In this document: piece by piece, positions 32,219 to 40,600 of the stretch | How the letters are laid out: each line of letters starts with the position of its first letter | How positions within the stretch are numbered: the first letter of the stretch is position 1 | Assembly: GCF_024637375.1 (NCBI RefSeq) | Contig: NZ_JAGXFK010000046.1 | Location: 1-64,000, forward strand | DNA length: 64,000 bases | From: Sediminimonas sp. | GTDB lineage: Bacteria; Pseudomonadota; Alphaproteobacteria; Rhodobacterales; Rhodobacteraceae | Direction: 5' to 3' | Position numbers and translations under genes: made by a program | The notes under the pieces: model-generated | What the model saw: only the letters and a program-made list of their open reading frames with translations | The model's database searches: none | What the model was told of the DNA's origin: nothing

Positions 32219-32455
32219 ATGAACATCATCGGGCTGATCATCGTGGGCGCGGCGGCGGGGTTCCTGGCCACGCGGCTGATGCGCGTCGAGGCCGGTATCT
32301 GGACGACAATGGCCATCGGCATCGCCGGGGCGTTGATCGGCGGGGTCGTGCTGCGCGCACTGGTGACGGTGATGGGGCTGGCGGCCGGGTTTGTTGGCGC
32401 CCTTCTGGGGGCGCTTCTGCTGGTGTGGTTCTGGCAGCGCTACAAGGGGCGCTGA
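32219..32455 (+). CDS. GlsB/YeaQ/YmgE-type small membrane protein
   Basis: 78 residues in three hydrophobic, glycine-rich segments (IIGLIIVGAAAGFLATRLM, WTTMAIGIAGALIGGVVL, GLAAGFVGALLGALLLVWF), the pattern of transglycosylase-associated/GlsB stress-response membrane proteins. Function is unknown; many members are induced by stress. A GGAGAAG ribosome site precedes the ATG. Confidence 0.8.
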   Translation: MNIIGLIIVGAAAGFLATRLMRVEAGIWTTMAIGIAGALIGGVVLRALVTVMGLAAGFVGALLGALLLVWFWQRYKGR

Positions 32456-32465
32456 GCCGGGCGCG

Positions 32466-32663
32466 TCAGGCGGCGGTGGCGTCGTAGCCCGCGCCGGCGA
32501 TCGCGGCCTTGAGCGCGTCCGGGTCGAGACGGCTTTCGATGCTGACATGGCGGGTGCCAAGGTCGCAGTCCACGCGCGCCTCGGGGTCGGCGGCCTTGAG
32601 CGCGGCCTCGATCGCGGCGGTGCAGTGGCCGCAGCTCATCTCGGGAACGGCGAATCGGGTCAT
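32466..32663 (-). CDS. Heavy-metal-associated (HMA) domain protein, CopZ-like
   Basis: A 65-residue stand-alone HMA domain, MTRFAVPEMSCGHCTAAIEA, with the metal-binding MxCxxC motif (C11, C14). It is a ferredoxin-like fold that binds Cu(I) or similar soft metals and usually passes copper to a P-type ATPase. No copper ATPase lies next to it. Convergent with the GlsB-like gene. Confidence 0.88.
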   Translation of the reverse strand: MTRFAVPEMSCGHCTAAIEAALKAADPEARVDCDLGTRHVSIESRLDPDALKAAIAGAGYDATAA

Positions 32664-32930
32664 CTCTGGGCTCCTCCATCCAGCTTCGTGTCTCCCTTAA
32701 CAGCGGGCTTCCTGCGCTGGAAGGTCAAGCCCCGCTTGTGCCGCCTGCCGGGCGCGCGCGGTACCGCGTCGCGTGGCCGTGCCACGTTGCTCGGCACGGC
32801 GCTGCGCCGCCGCAAGGGTTTTCCCGGCTGCGGAGTCGCTTTCGCATGATGTTGTGTCGGCCCAGCCCTGAGATTTTCAGCGTGATCGTTAGAGATAATG
32901 GCAACACATGCCAAGGGAGTCGGTTGCGCA

Positions 32931-35435
32931 ATGAAAACCCATGTCAAAGCTCTGGTTGTCGGTGGCGGCGCCATCGGCACCTCGGTCGCCTACCACCTCG
33001 CGCGCGCAGGCTGGGACGACGTGATGCTGCTGGAACGCGACGAGCTGACCAGCGGATCGACCTGGCACGCCGCGGGCCTGCTGCCACTGTTCAACATGGG
33101 CTACGCGGTCAGCCATATCCACGACTACAGCGTCAAGTTCTACAAGACGCTTGAGGCGGAGACCGGGCTAAACGCCGGGTTCTCGGTGGTTGGCAACCTG
33201 CGCATGGCCCAGACCGACGCGCGCATGGACGAATACATGCTCTATGCCGCGACCGCCGAAACCGTGGGCATCGCCTATGAATGGCTGAGCCCCGCACAGA
33301 TCAAGGATCGCTGGCCGTTGATGCGCACGGATGATCTGAAAGGCGCGATCTATCACCCCGAAGACGGCTACATAAACCCTGCCGACGTGACCATGGCGAT
33401 GGCCAGGGGCGCGCGTCAGCGCGGCGTGGCGATCGAGCGCAAGTGGCAGGCCGACGCCTATGAATGGACCGGGTCGGAGTGGCGCGTGACGCTGACCAGG
33501 ATGGTCGAGAAGGGCGGCAACCTCGTGCCGTCGGACGAGCAGACCGTCATCACCGCCGAACATGTCGTCACCGCCACCGGCAACCACGCGCAGCGCACCG
33601 CGCACCTGCTGGGCATCAGGATGCCGGCGATCCCGGTCGAGCACCAGTTCATCGTCACCGAGCCCGACCCGGCGCTGGTCGACTACCGCAAGCAGGGCAA
33701 CCCCGAACACCCTGTGCTGCGCGACGCCGACGCCAAGTGGTACGTGCGCGAGGAACGCGGCGGCTGGATCCTTGGCCCCTACGAGCGCGGCGCGCCGGCG
33801 CGGTTCGAATACGGGGTGCCCGACAGCTTCCGCGCCGATCTGTTCCCGCTGGACCTGGAGCGGATCGAGGAAGAATACATGTCGATGATCCACCGCATCC
33901 CCTCGACCGAGGAGGTGGGGCTCAAGGACGATTTCAACGGCCCGATCTGCTATACCCCCGACGGCAACCCGCTGGTCGGCCCGGCGCCGGGGCTGCGCAA
34001 CATGTGGCTGGCCGAGGGATTCAGCTTTGGCATCACCGCCGCTGGCGGCACCGGGTACTACCTGGCGCAGATGATGGTGAACGGCGAGGCCGAGATCGAC
34101 ATGGCGTCGCTCGACCCCAAACGTTTCGGCACCTGGATAACGACCGAATACGCCGCCCGCAAGAACGAGGAGGCGTATGAGCACGTCTATATCCTGCACC
34201 ACCCCGACGAGGAACGCCCCGCCTGCCGGCCGCTGCGCACGGCACCGTGCTATGACCGGCTGAAGGCGCGCGGTGCGCAGTTCGGCGTGGTCAACGGGTT
34301 CGAGCGGCCCAATTACTATGGCCCGCTGGATGCGCACGAGAATTTCGACCACGACGCGCGCAGTTTCCGCCGCGGCGGCTGGTGGCAATACGCGGTGGAC
34401 GAGGCGCGCGCGATCCGCGAGGGCGTGGGCCTGATCGACGCCTCGGCCTTTACCAAGCACACGGTCAAGGGGCCGGGGGCGACCGCGTTTCTTGACTGGT
34501 TCACCTGCAACCGCCTGCCCAAGGTGGGGCGCATCAACCTGACCTACGCGCTGACCCCGAAGGGCACCACGCGCACCGAATATACCATCGTGCGGCTGGC
34601 CGAGGACGAATACTACCTTGTCTCCTCGGGCGCGCTGACCGATTACGATGGTGACTGGCTGCGTAAGGCGGCCGCCGACAAGGCGGCCGAATTCGGCTAT
34701 GTTGCGGTGGAAAACGTGACCACGCAATACGGCGTATTCGCCATCGCCGGGCCGAAGGCGCGTGACGTTCTGCGCGAGGTCGTCAAGGATGCCGACCCCG
34801 ACACCGTTCTGGGAAACAAGCGATTCCCGTGGCTGTCGGCGCGCCAGATCGAGCTGGGCATGTGCCCGGTCAACGCGATCCGCGTGGCCTATACCGGTGA
34901 GCTGGGCTGGGAACTGCACCACCCCATCGAGATGCAGAACTACCTCTTTGATCTGCTTGAGGCGGCGGGCGAAAAGCACGCGATGAAGCTGGTGGGCATC
35001 CGCGCGCAAAACTGGCTGCGCCAGGAGAAAAGCTATCGCGCCTTCGGCAACGAGCTGGGCCGCGATGCCACCCCGCTGGAGGCGGATCTGCCGCGCTTCA
35101 TCGACACGAGCAAGGAGTTCCAGGGCAAGACCGCGATGGAGGCCATGGGCGTGCGTGTGAAATGCTGCACGCTGCTGATCGACGGCCCCGATGATGCCGA
35201 TCCGTGGGGGCGCGAGGCACTGTACACCCCCGAAGGCACCCGCGTCGGGCGGCTGACTTCGGGCGGCTATTCGGTCGCGTTCGGCAAGTCCATCGGCATG
35301 GGATACGTGAAACCCGAGATGGCCGAACCGGGCACGCGGTTGCAGGTGCGGATGTTCAACAAGCTCTGGGATGCAGAGGTGACCGTCGACAGCCCCTACG
35401 ACCCCAAGAACGAGGCCATCCGCAAGGACGGCTGA
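32931..35435 (+). CDS. FAD-dependent dimethylglycine/sarcosine dehydrogenase-type protein (oxidase + GcvT fusion)
   Basis: 834 residues in two parts. Residues 1 to about 400 form a DAO-type FAD oxidoreductase, with VVGGGAIGTSVAYHLARAGW at the N-terminus and STWHAAGL, whose H46 corresponds to the covalent 8-alpha-histidyl-FAD site. The rest is a GcvT-like folate-binding domain (SSGALTDYDGDWL, AYTGELGWELHHP, then LTSGGYSVAFGKSIGMGYV). Such enzymes oxidatively demethylate dimethylglycine or sarcosine and pass the one-carbon unit to tetrahydrofolate. With creatinase about 4 kb away, sarcosine is an attractive substrate, but the two genes are not linked in one operon. The ATG at 32931 is preceded by GGGAG; the 267-bp gap upstream has no other gene. 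Confidence 0.85.
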   Translation: MKTHVKALVVGGGAIGTSVAYHLARAGWDDVMLLERDELTSGSTWHAAGLLPLFNMGYAVSHIHDYSVKFYKTLEAETGLNAGFSVVGNLRMAQTDARMDEYMLYAATAETVGIAYEWLSPAQIKDRWPLMRTDDLKGAIYHPEDGYINPADVTMAMARGARQRGVAIERKWQADAYEWTGSEWRVTLTRMVEKGGNLVPSDEQTVITAEHVVTATGNHAQRTAHLLGIRMPAIPVEHQFIVTEPDPALVDYRKQGNPEHPVLRDADAKWYVREERGGWILGPYERGAPARFEYGVPDSFRADLFPLDLERIEEEYMSMIHRIPSTEEVGLKDDFNGPICYTPDGNPLVGPAPGLRNMWLAEGFSFGITAAGGTGYYLAQMMVNGEAEIDMASLDPKRFGTWITTEYAARKNEEAYEHVYILHHPDEERPACRPLRTAPCYDRLKARGAQFGVVNGFERPNYYGPLDAHENFDHDARSFRRGGWWQYAVDEARAIREGVGLIDASAFTKHTVKGPGATAFLDWFTCNRLPKVGRINLTYALTPKGTTRTEYTIVRLAEDEYYLVSSGALTDYDGDWLRKAAADKAAEFGYVAVENVTTQYGVFAIAGPKARDVLREVVKDADPDTVLGNKRFPWLSARQIELGMCPVNAIRVAYTGELGWELHHPIEMQNYLFDLLEAAGEKHAMKLVGIRAQNWLRQEKSYRAFGNELGRDATPLEADLPRFIDTSKEFQGKTAMEAMGVRVKCCTLLIDGPDDADPWGREALYTPEGTRVGRLTSGGYSVAFGKSIGMGYVKPEMAEPGTRLQVRMFNKLWDAEVTVDSPYDPKNEAIRKDG

Positions 35436-35555
35436 TTGCGGAGCCGGTGGTCGATCCCGGGGCGCGTCTGACGTGTCGCGCCGCGATTCCGCGCCTGGAA
35501 TGGCGGGTGTAGACGGTTTTCCGCGTTGATCGTTCAGCCCGGTCTTTGTGCCGCC

Positions 35556-36407
35556 CTAGAAATCCAGGCCCAGGTCCAGCGTTCCGGCGGAATGCGTGAG
35601 CGCCCCGATCGAAATGTAATCGACCCCGGTCGCCGCGACCTCGGCGATGCGGGCCAGCGTCATGTTGCCCGACGCCTCGGTGACGACCTTGCCGCGCGCC
35701 ATCGTCACGGCGCGGGCCAGGGTATCGGTGTCCATGTTGTCCAGCAGCACCACCTCGGCCCCGCCGGTGGCGAGCACCTCTTCGAGTTGCGCCAGGCTGT
35801 CGACCTCGATCTCGACCCGGATCATGTGCGAGCGCGCCGCCCGCGTCGCCTCCAGCACCGGGCGGATACCGCCGGCGGCGGCGATGTGGTTGTCCTTTAT
35901 CAGGATCGCATCCGACAGGTTGTGGCGGTGGTTGAACCCGCCGCCGTGCAGCACCGCCTGCTTTTCCAGGATGCGCAGGCCCGGCGTGGTCTTGCGGGTG
36001 CAGGTGATGCGCGTGGCGGTGCCCTGCGCGCGCGCGACATGGGCGGCGGTCAGCGTGGCGATGCCCGACATGCGCCCGGCCAGGTTCAGCGCCACGCGTT
36101 CGGCCGCCAGGATCGACGCGGCGCGGCCCGAAATCGTCATCAGCGTGTCGCCGGGTGTGCAGGGCGCGCCATCGGGCACGATGGTGTCGATGGCCAGGTC
36201 CGGGTCGATCAGCGAAAATGCCAGTCGCGCCGCCTGCATGCCTGACACGCGGCCTTCGGCGCGCGCGTTGAGCCGTGCCGCGTAGCGGGTATCGGCGGGG
36301 ATGACGGTGCGCGTGGTCACGTCGCCGGCGCTGCCCAGATCCTCCATAAGCGCGTTGCGCACGATCGGCTCGACGATCAGGTCGGGCAGGGGGGGCTGGC
36401 GGGTCAT
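35556..36407 (-). CDS. nadC: Nicotinate-nucleotide pyrophosphorylase (quinolinate phosphoribosyltransferase)
   Basis: A 283-residue NadC. Active-site motifs include CTRKTTPGLR, KQAVLHGGGFNHRHNLSDAILIKDNH and VEIEVDSLAQLEEVL, which bind quinolinate and PRPP. It makes nicotinate mononucleotide, the third de novo NAD step. The ATG at 36407 overlaps the nadB stop by 4 bases (ATGA), and GGAAACC lies upstream. Last gene of nadABC. Confidence 0.95.
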   Translation of the reverse strand: MTRQPPLPDLIVEPIVRNALMEDLGSAGDVTTRTVIPADTRYAARLNARAEGRVSGMQAARLAFSLIDPDLAIDTIVPDGAPCTPGDTLMTISGRAASILAAERVALNLAGRMSGIATLTAAHVARAQGTATRITCTRKTTPGLRILEKQAVLHGGGFNHRHNLSDAILIKDNHIAAAGGIRPVLEATRAARSHMIRVEIEVDSLAQLEEVLATGGAEVVLLDNMDTDTLARAVTMARGKVVTEASGNMTLARIAEVAATGVDYISIGALTHSAGTLDLGLDF

Positions 36408-37987
36408 GTGGTTTCCTCCACGGCGCGGTCGCGCAGAACGCGCGCCTCTTGCAGGGTCATATGGCTGCGGTGTGCCTGCGTGGGGTCGGGGGCGGGAAAA
36501 TCCGCCCGCCAGTGCCCGCCGCGGGATTCGCGCCGTGCCAGCGCCGCGGCGGCGATCAGGGTTGCCGTTGCGGTCATGTTGCACAGTGTCGGGCAGTCGG
36601 GCTGGCGCGCCTCGATCGCGGCGATCCGCACCAATGCGCGGGTCAGCCCGGCTTCGGTACGGATCACGCCGACATCGGCGGTCATGACGTGGCGCAGATC
36701 GGCCACCAGCGCCGGGTCGGGGTGACCACCCGCGCCGGTGAATCGGATCGCGACCGGGTCGGCGACCGCATCGCCGGGGGTGGCGGGCTGGCTGTCGCAG
36801 ATGTCGCGCGCCGCCGCGCGGGCATAGACCAGTGCCTCCAGCAGCCCGTTCGATGCCAACCTGTTCGCCCCGTGCAGCCCCGTCGCGCTGGCCTCGCCGC
36901 AAACCCACAGGTTGGCCAGAGAGGCGCGCCCGTGCGCGTCTGTGTCGATGCCGCCCATGTGGTAGTGCGCCGCCGCCGAAACCGGGATCGGCTCGCGCAC
37001 CGGGTCGATTCCGGCGCGGGCGCAGGCGGCGGCAACAGCGGGAAACTGTTCCGTGATGCGCGCGCCGAGGGCCGCGCGGGTGTCGAGCATGGGGCGGTTG
37101 CCGGCCTGTTTCTGGGCGAAGATGGCACGTGCGACCACGTCGCGCGGGGCCAGTTCGGCATCGGGGTGCACGTCCAGCATGAACCGCTCGCCATGCTGGT
37201 TGATCAGTGTCGCCCCCTCGCCGCGCAACGCCTCGGTCGCCAGCGGTGCGGGGTCTTCGCCGATGTCCATTGCGGTGGGGTGGAACTGCACGAACTCGGC
37301 GTCCGAGATCATCGCGCCGGCGCGCGCCGCCATGCCGATGACCTGCCCGCGCACCCGTGGCGGGTTGGTCGTCAGTTCGTAGAGCCCCGCCGAGCCGCCC
37401 CCGGCCAGAAGGACCGCCGGAGTACGGATGCTCAGCTCGTCCGAGCCGGCGTCGGTCGCGGCGCGCACGCGCAGCCCGGTCACCGCATTGCCGTCGGTCT
37501 CCAGCGCGGTGGCGATGGCGCCTTCCAGCACCTGGATCGACGGGGTGCCGCGCACCGCGGCGATCAGGGTTTCCATGATCTGGTGGCCGGCCTGGTCGCC
37601 CTGTACGCGCACCACGCGGGCCATGGAATGTGCCGCTTCGCGCGACAGCACGTAGTGGCCGGTGTCGTCGCGGTCGAACGGCGTTCCGAGCGCGCTGAGC
37701 CCGGCGATATGTTCGGGGGCGGCGCGGGTGACACGCTCGGCCACGTCCGCGTCGACCGTGCCGGCACCGGCGCGCACCGTATCGCGGGCGTGGGCGGCGG
37801 GGCTGTCGGGGGCCTCGATGGCGGCGGCGACGCCGCCCTGCGCCCAGGCCGAACTGGCCCCGGTTCCGAGGCTTTCGGGCGAGACCATCAGGACCGGACG
37901 CGGCGCCAGGCTGAGCGCGGCATAAAGCCCGCCCAGGCCCGCACCCACGATCAGCAGGCGGTCCGTGGTGATAATATCGTTGCCCAC
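36404..37987 (-). CDS. nadB: L-aspartate oxidase
   Basis: A 527-residue flavoprotein oxidising L-aspartate to iminoaspartate. The FAD Rossmann motif GAGLGGLYAALSL is at the N-terminus, with GGGSAGLYELTTNP, the substrate region FVQFHPTAMD, and AHYHMGGIDTD as in the succinate dehydrogenase/NadB family. It hands iminoaspartate to NadA, encoded 13 bp upstream. Coupled to nadC by a 4-bp overlap. Confidence 0.95.
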   Translation of the reverse strand: MGNDIITTDRLLIVGAGLGGLYAALSLAPRPVLMVSPESLGTGASSAWAQGGVAAAIEAPDSPAAHARDTVRAGAGTVDADVAERVTRAAPEHIAGLSALGTPFDRDDTGHYVLSREAAHSMARVVRVQGDQAGHQIMETLIAAVRGTPSIQVLEGAIATALETDGNAVTGLRVRAATDAGSDELSIRTPAVLLAGGGSAGLYELTTNPPRVRGQVIGMAARAGAMISDAEFVQFHPTAMDIGEDPAPLATEALRGEGATLINQHGERFMLDVHPDAELAPRDVVARAIFAQKQAGNRPMLDTRAALGARITEQFPAVAAACARAGIDPVREPIPVSAAAHYHMGGIDTDAHGRASLANLWVCGEASATGLHGANRLASNGLLEALVYARAAARDICDSQPATPGDAVADPVAIRFTGAGGHPDPALVADLRHVMTADVGVIRTEAGLTRALVRIAAIEARQPDCPTLCNMTATATLIAAAALARRESRGGHWRADFPAPDPTQAHRSHMTLQEARVLRDRAVEETT

Positions 37988-38000
37988 CCCGCCGGCGCCG

Positions 38001-39053
38001 TCACGCCTTGCCGGCGGCGTTGGTGATGTCGATCATCCGCTGCACCGAAGCGCGCGCCTTTTGCGCCACGTCCGCCTCGACGGTGACTTCCTCGGTCATC
38101 GTGTGCAGCGAATAAAGCACTTTCTCCAGCGTGATCTTCTTCATGAACGGGCACATGTTGCAGGACTTGACGAACTCGACACCGGGCAGTTCATCGGCAA
38201 TGTTCGACGCCATCGAGCATTCGGTGACCAGCAGGGTCTTTTCCGGCTTGTTGCGCCGGACCCAGTCGATCATGCCGCTGGTCGAGCCGGTGAAATCGGC
38301 CTCGGCCACCACATCGGGGGTGCATTCGGGATGCGCCACGATGGCGATGTCGGGGTCGTTCTCGCGGTAGGCACGCATTTCCGCGGCGGTGTAGAGTTCG
38401 TGTACGATGCACGACCCGGCCCAGTAGACGATTTTCTTGCTCGACTGCTTGGCGACATTCTGCGCCAGGTACTGGTCGGGGGTCATGATGACGGTGTCAC
38501 CCTCCATCGCCTCGACGATTTGCAGCGCGTTGGATGAGGTGCAGCACACGTCCGAGGCCGCCTTCACCTCGGCGGTCGTGTTGACGTAGCTGACCACCGC
38601 CGCGCCGGGATAGCGCGCGCGCATCTGCTCGATGCCCTCGGCGGTGATGCTTTCGGCCAGCGAGCAGCCCGCATTCATGTCGGGGATCAGAACCGTCTTG
38701 GACGGGTTGAGGATTTTCGACGTCTCGGCCATGAAATGCACGCCACACTGTACGATCACATCCTGGTCGACCTCGGTCGCGCGGATCGCCAGTTGCAGGC
38801 TGTCGCCGACGAAATCCGCGATGCCGTGATAGAGTTCCGGCGTCATGTAGTTATGTGCCAGGATGACGGCGTCGCGGTCTTTCTTGAGCTTGTTGATGGC
38901 GGCGACGTATGGCGCATGGATCGCCCAGTCGGCGGGCGTGACCACCCGCGACATGCGCGCGTAGACGTCGCGCATCTCCTCCGCCAGGTCGACGGACGGG
39001 GACAGGTCGTAATGATCCGCCAGCACGGACCCGATCTTGGTTGCATCAAGCAC
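38001..39053 (-). CDS. nadA: Quinolinate synthase
   Basis: A 350-residue NadA that condenses iminoaspartate with dihydroxyacetone phosphate. Cysteines able to ligate its [4Fe-4S] cluster are seen in VQCGVHFMAETSKIL, DVCCTSSNA and CNMCPFMKKITLE, and the substrate motif is PDMNAGCSLAE. First gene of the nadABC operon, with the promoter expected in the short gap 39054-39093. No NAD-related riboswitch or clear NadQ/NrtR operator was seen there by eye. Confidence 0.95.
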   Translation of the reverse strand: MLDATKIGSVLADHYDLSPSVDLAEEMRDVYARMSRVVTPADWAIHAPYVAAINKLKKDRDAVILAHNYMTPELYHGIADFVGDSLQLAIRATEVDQDVIVQCGVHFMAETSKILNPSKTVLIPDMNAGCSLAESITAEGIEQMRARYPGAAVVSYVNTTAEVKAASDVCCTSSNALQIVEAMEGDTVIMTPDQYLAQNVAKQSSKKIVYWAGSCIVHELYTAAEMRAYRENDPDIAIVAHPECTPDVVAEADFTGSTSGMIDWVRRNKPEKTLLVTECSMASNIADELPGVEFVKSCNMCPFMKKITLEKVLYSLHTMTEEVTVEADVAQKARASVQRMIDITNAAGKA

Positions 39054-39093
39054 CGAAACGCTCCCATGTAGTTGGCGTTCGCCCCTTATCTAT

Positions 39094-40503
39094 TCACTTG
39101 GCGGGCAGACTTCCAGCCTCAATGGCATCCGCCGGGGCCGGGACCATCTTGCCGGGATTCATGATTCCCGCCGGGTCCAGCGCCGACTTCAGCGCGCTCA
39201 TCACCGACCATGCGGCGCCGTGTTCGGCCTGCATGTAGTCAAGCTTGCCGATGCCGATGCCATGCTCGCCGGTGGCGGTGCCGCCCATGTCGAGGGCGCG
39301 CTCGACCATTCGCGCCGCCAGCGTCTTGGCGGCGTCCACCTGCACCAGATCGGATTCGTCGAACAGCAGGATGCAATGGAAATTGCCGTCGCCCACATGG
39401 CCCAGAATCGGCCCGGAAATGGGTGAGGCGGCGATGTCGGCACGCGTTGCCTCGACCGCCTCGGCCAGGCGCGAGATCGGCACGCAGATATCGGTGACCA
39501 CGGCGCGTTCGCCGGGGCGCGAGGCCAGGATGGCCCAGTGCGCGTGGTGACGCATCGTCCACAACGCGGTACGCGCCTCGGGGCGTTCGGCCCATTCGAA
39601 ACCGCGCGCGCCGTGTTCGGCGGCGATCTCTCCGAATGTTTCGGCCTGCTCGCGCACACCGGACTCGGAGCCGTGGAATTCCACCATCAGGTGCGGGCAC
39701 TCGGGCAGGTCGCTGCCCTTGTAGGCGTTGAAGGCGGCGGCGGTGGCGGCATCGACGAACTCGATCCGGGCCATGCCGATGCCCATCTGGATGGTCTCGA
39801 TCACCGTTTGCACCGCGTCGCCGATCTGGTCGAAGGCGCAAACGGCCGCGGTCACCGCCTCGGGCTGGCCGCGCAGCCGCAGCGTCAGTTCGGTGATCAG
39901 CCCCAGTGTGCCCTCGGAGCCCACGAAGAGCGCCGTCAGGTCGTAGCCCGCGGATGTCTTGCGCGCCCGCGTGCCGGTGCGGATTATGCGGCCATCCGAC
40001 AGCACCACCTCAAGTGCCAGCACGTTGTCGCGCATGGTGCCATAGCGCACAGCGGTGGTGCCGCTGGCACGGGTCGCGGCCATCCCCCCCAGCGTGGCAT
40101 TGGCCCCGGGATCGACCGGAAAGAACAGCCCCGTGGCGCGAAGTTGGGTGTTCAGGTCCTCGCGCGTCACGCCGGGTTGGACGACGACGTCCATGTCATC
40201 GCTGTTGACGTGTAGCACCCGGTTCATCAGGCGGAAGTCGACGCAGACTCCGCCGCTGAAGGCCTGCGCCTGCCCCTCCAGCGAGGTGCCCGCGCCCCAG
40301 CCGATCACCGGGCAGCCATGCGCTGCGCAGATCGACAGTATCCGGGCGACCTCGTCTTTTGTCTCGGGGTAGGCGACGGCATCGGGCGGTGCCAGCGGAA
40401 AATGTGTCTCGGACCCGCCGTGCTGTTCGAGATCGGGCTTGGACCGGGTCAGCCGTTGGCCTAGTAAGGTTTCAAGTTCGGCAAGTGCTTTTGCGATGTT
40501 CAT
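39094..40503 (-). CDS. FAD-linked 2-hydroxyacid dehydrogenase, GlcD/D-lactate dehydrogenase family
   Basis: 469 residues. The FAD-binding PCMH domain covers about 30-220 (CPVIGWGAGTSLEGQAQAF and ATLGGMAATRASGTTAVRYG), and a FAD-oxidase C-terminal domain ends in GTATGEHGIGIGKLDYM, where the conserved His acts in 2-hydroxyacid oxidation. D-lactate, glycolate or 2-hydroxyglutarate are possible substrates; no GlcE/GlcF genes lie nearby. The ATG at 40503 (MNIAKALAELETLLG) is favoured over an upstream in-frame start because the extra residues look non-native. It starts upstream of, and in the same direction as, the nad operon. Confidence 0.85.
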   Translation of the reverse strand: MNIAKALAELETLLGQRLTRSKPDLEQHGGSETHFPLAPPDAVAYPETKDEVARILSICAAHGCPVIGWGAGTSLEGQAQAFSGGVCVDFRLMNRVLHVNSDDMDVVVQPGVTREDLNTQLRATGLFFPVDPGANATLGGMAATRASGTTAVRYGTMRDNVLALEVVLSDGRIIRTGTRARKTSAGYDLTALFVGSEGTLGLITELTLRLRGQPEAVTAAVCAFDQIGDAVQTVIETIQMGIGMARIEFVDAATAAAFNAYKGSDLPECPHLMVEFHGSESGVREQAETFGEIAAEHGARGFEWAERPEARTALWTMRHHAHWAILASRPGERAVVTDICVPISRLAEAVEATRADIAASPISGPILGHVGDGNFHCILLFDESDLVQVDAAKTLAARMVERALDMGGTATGEHGIGIGKLDYMQAEHGAAWSVMSALKSALDPAGIMNPGKMVPAPADAIEAGSLPAK

Positions 40504-40600
40504 GTCTGTTCCTGATCTTGGGCGTTCGCGGCACATGCTAGGTCAAGCGGGCTGGCCGCGAAAGGGGCCGCGGGTGCAGCCTGATAATCGCGGGCGGAAC

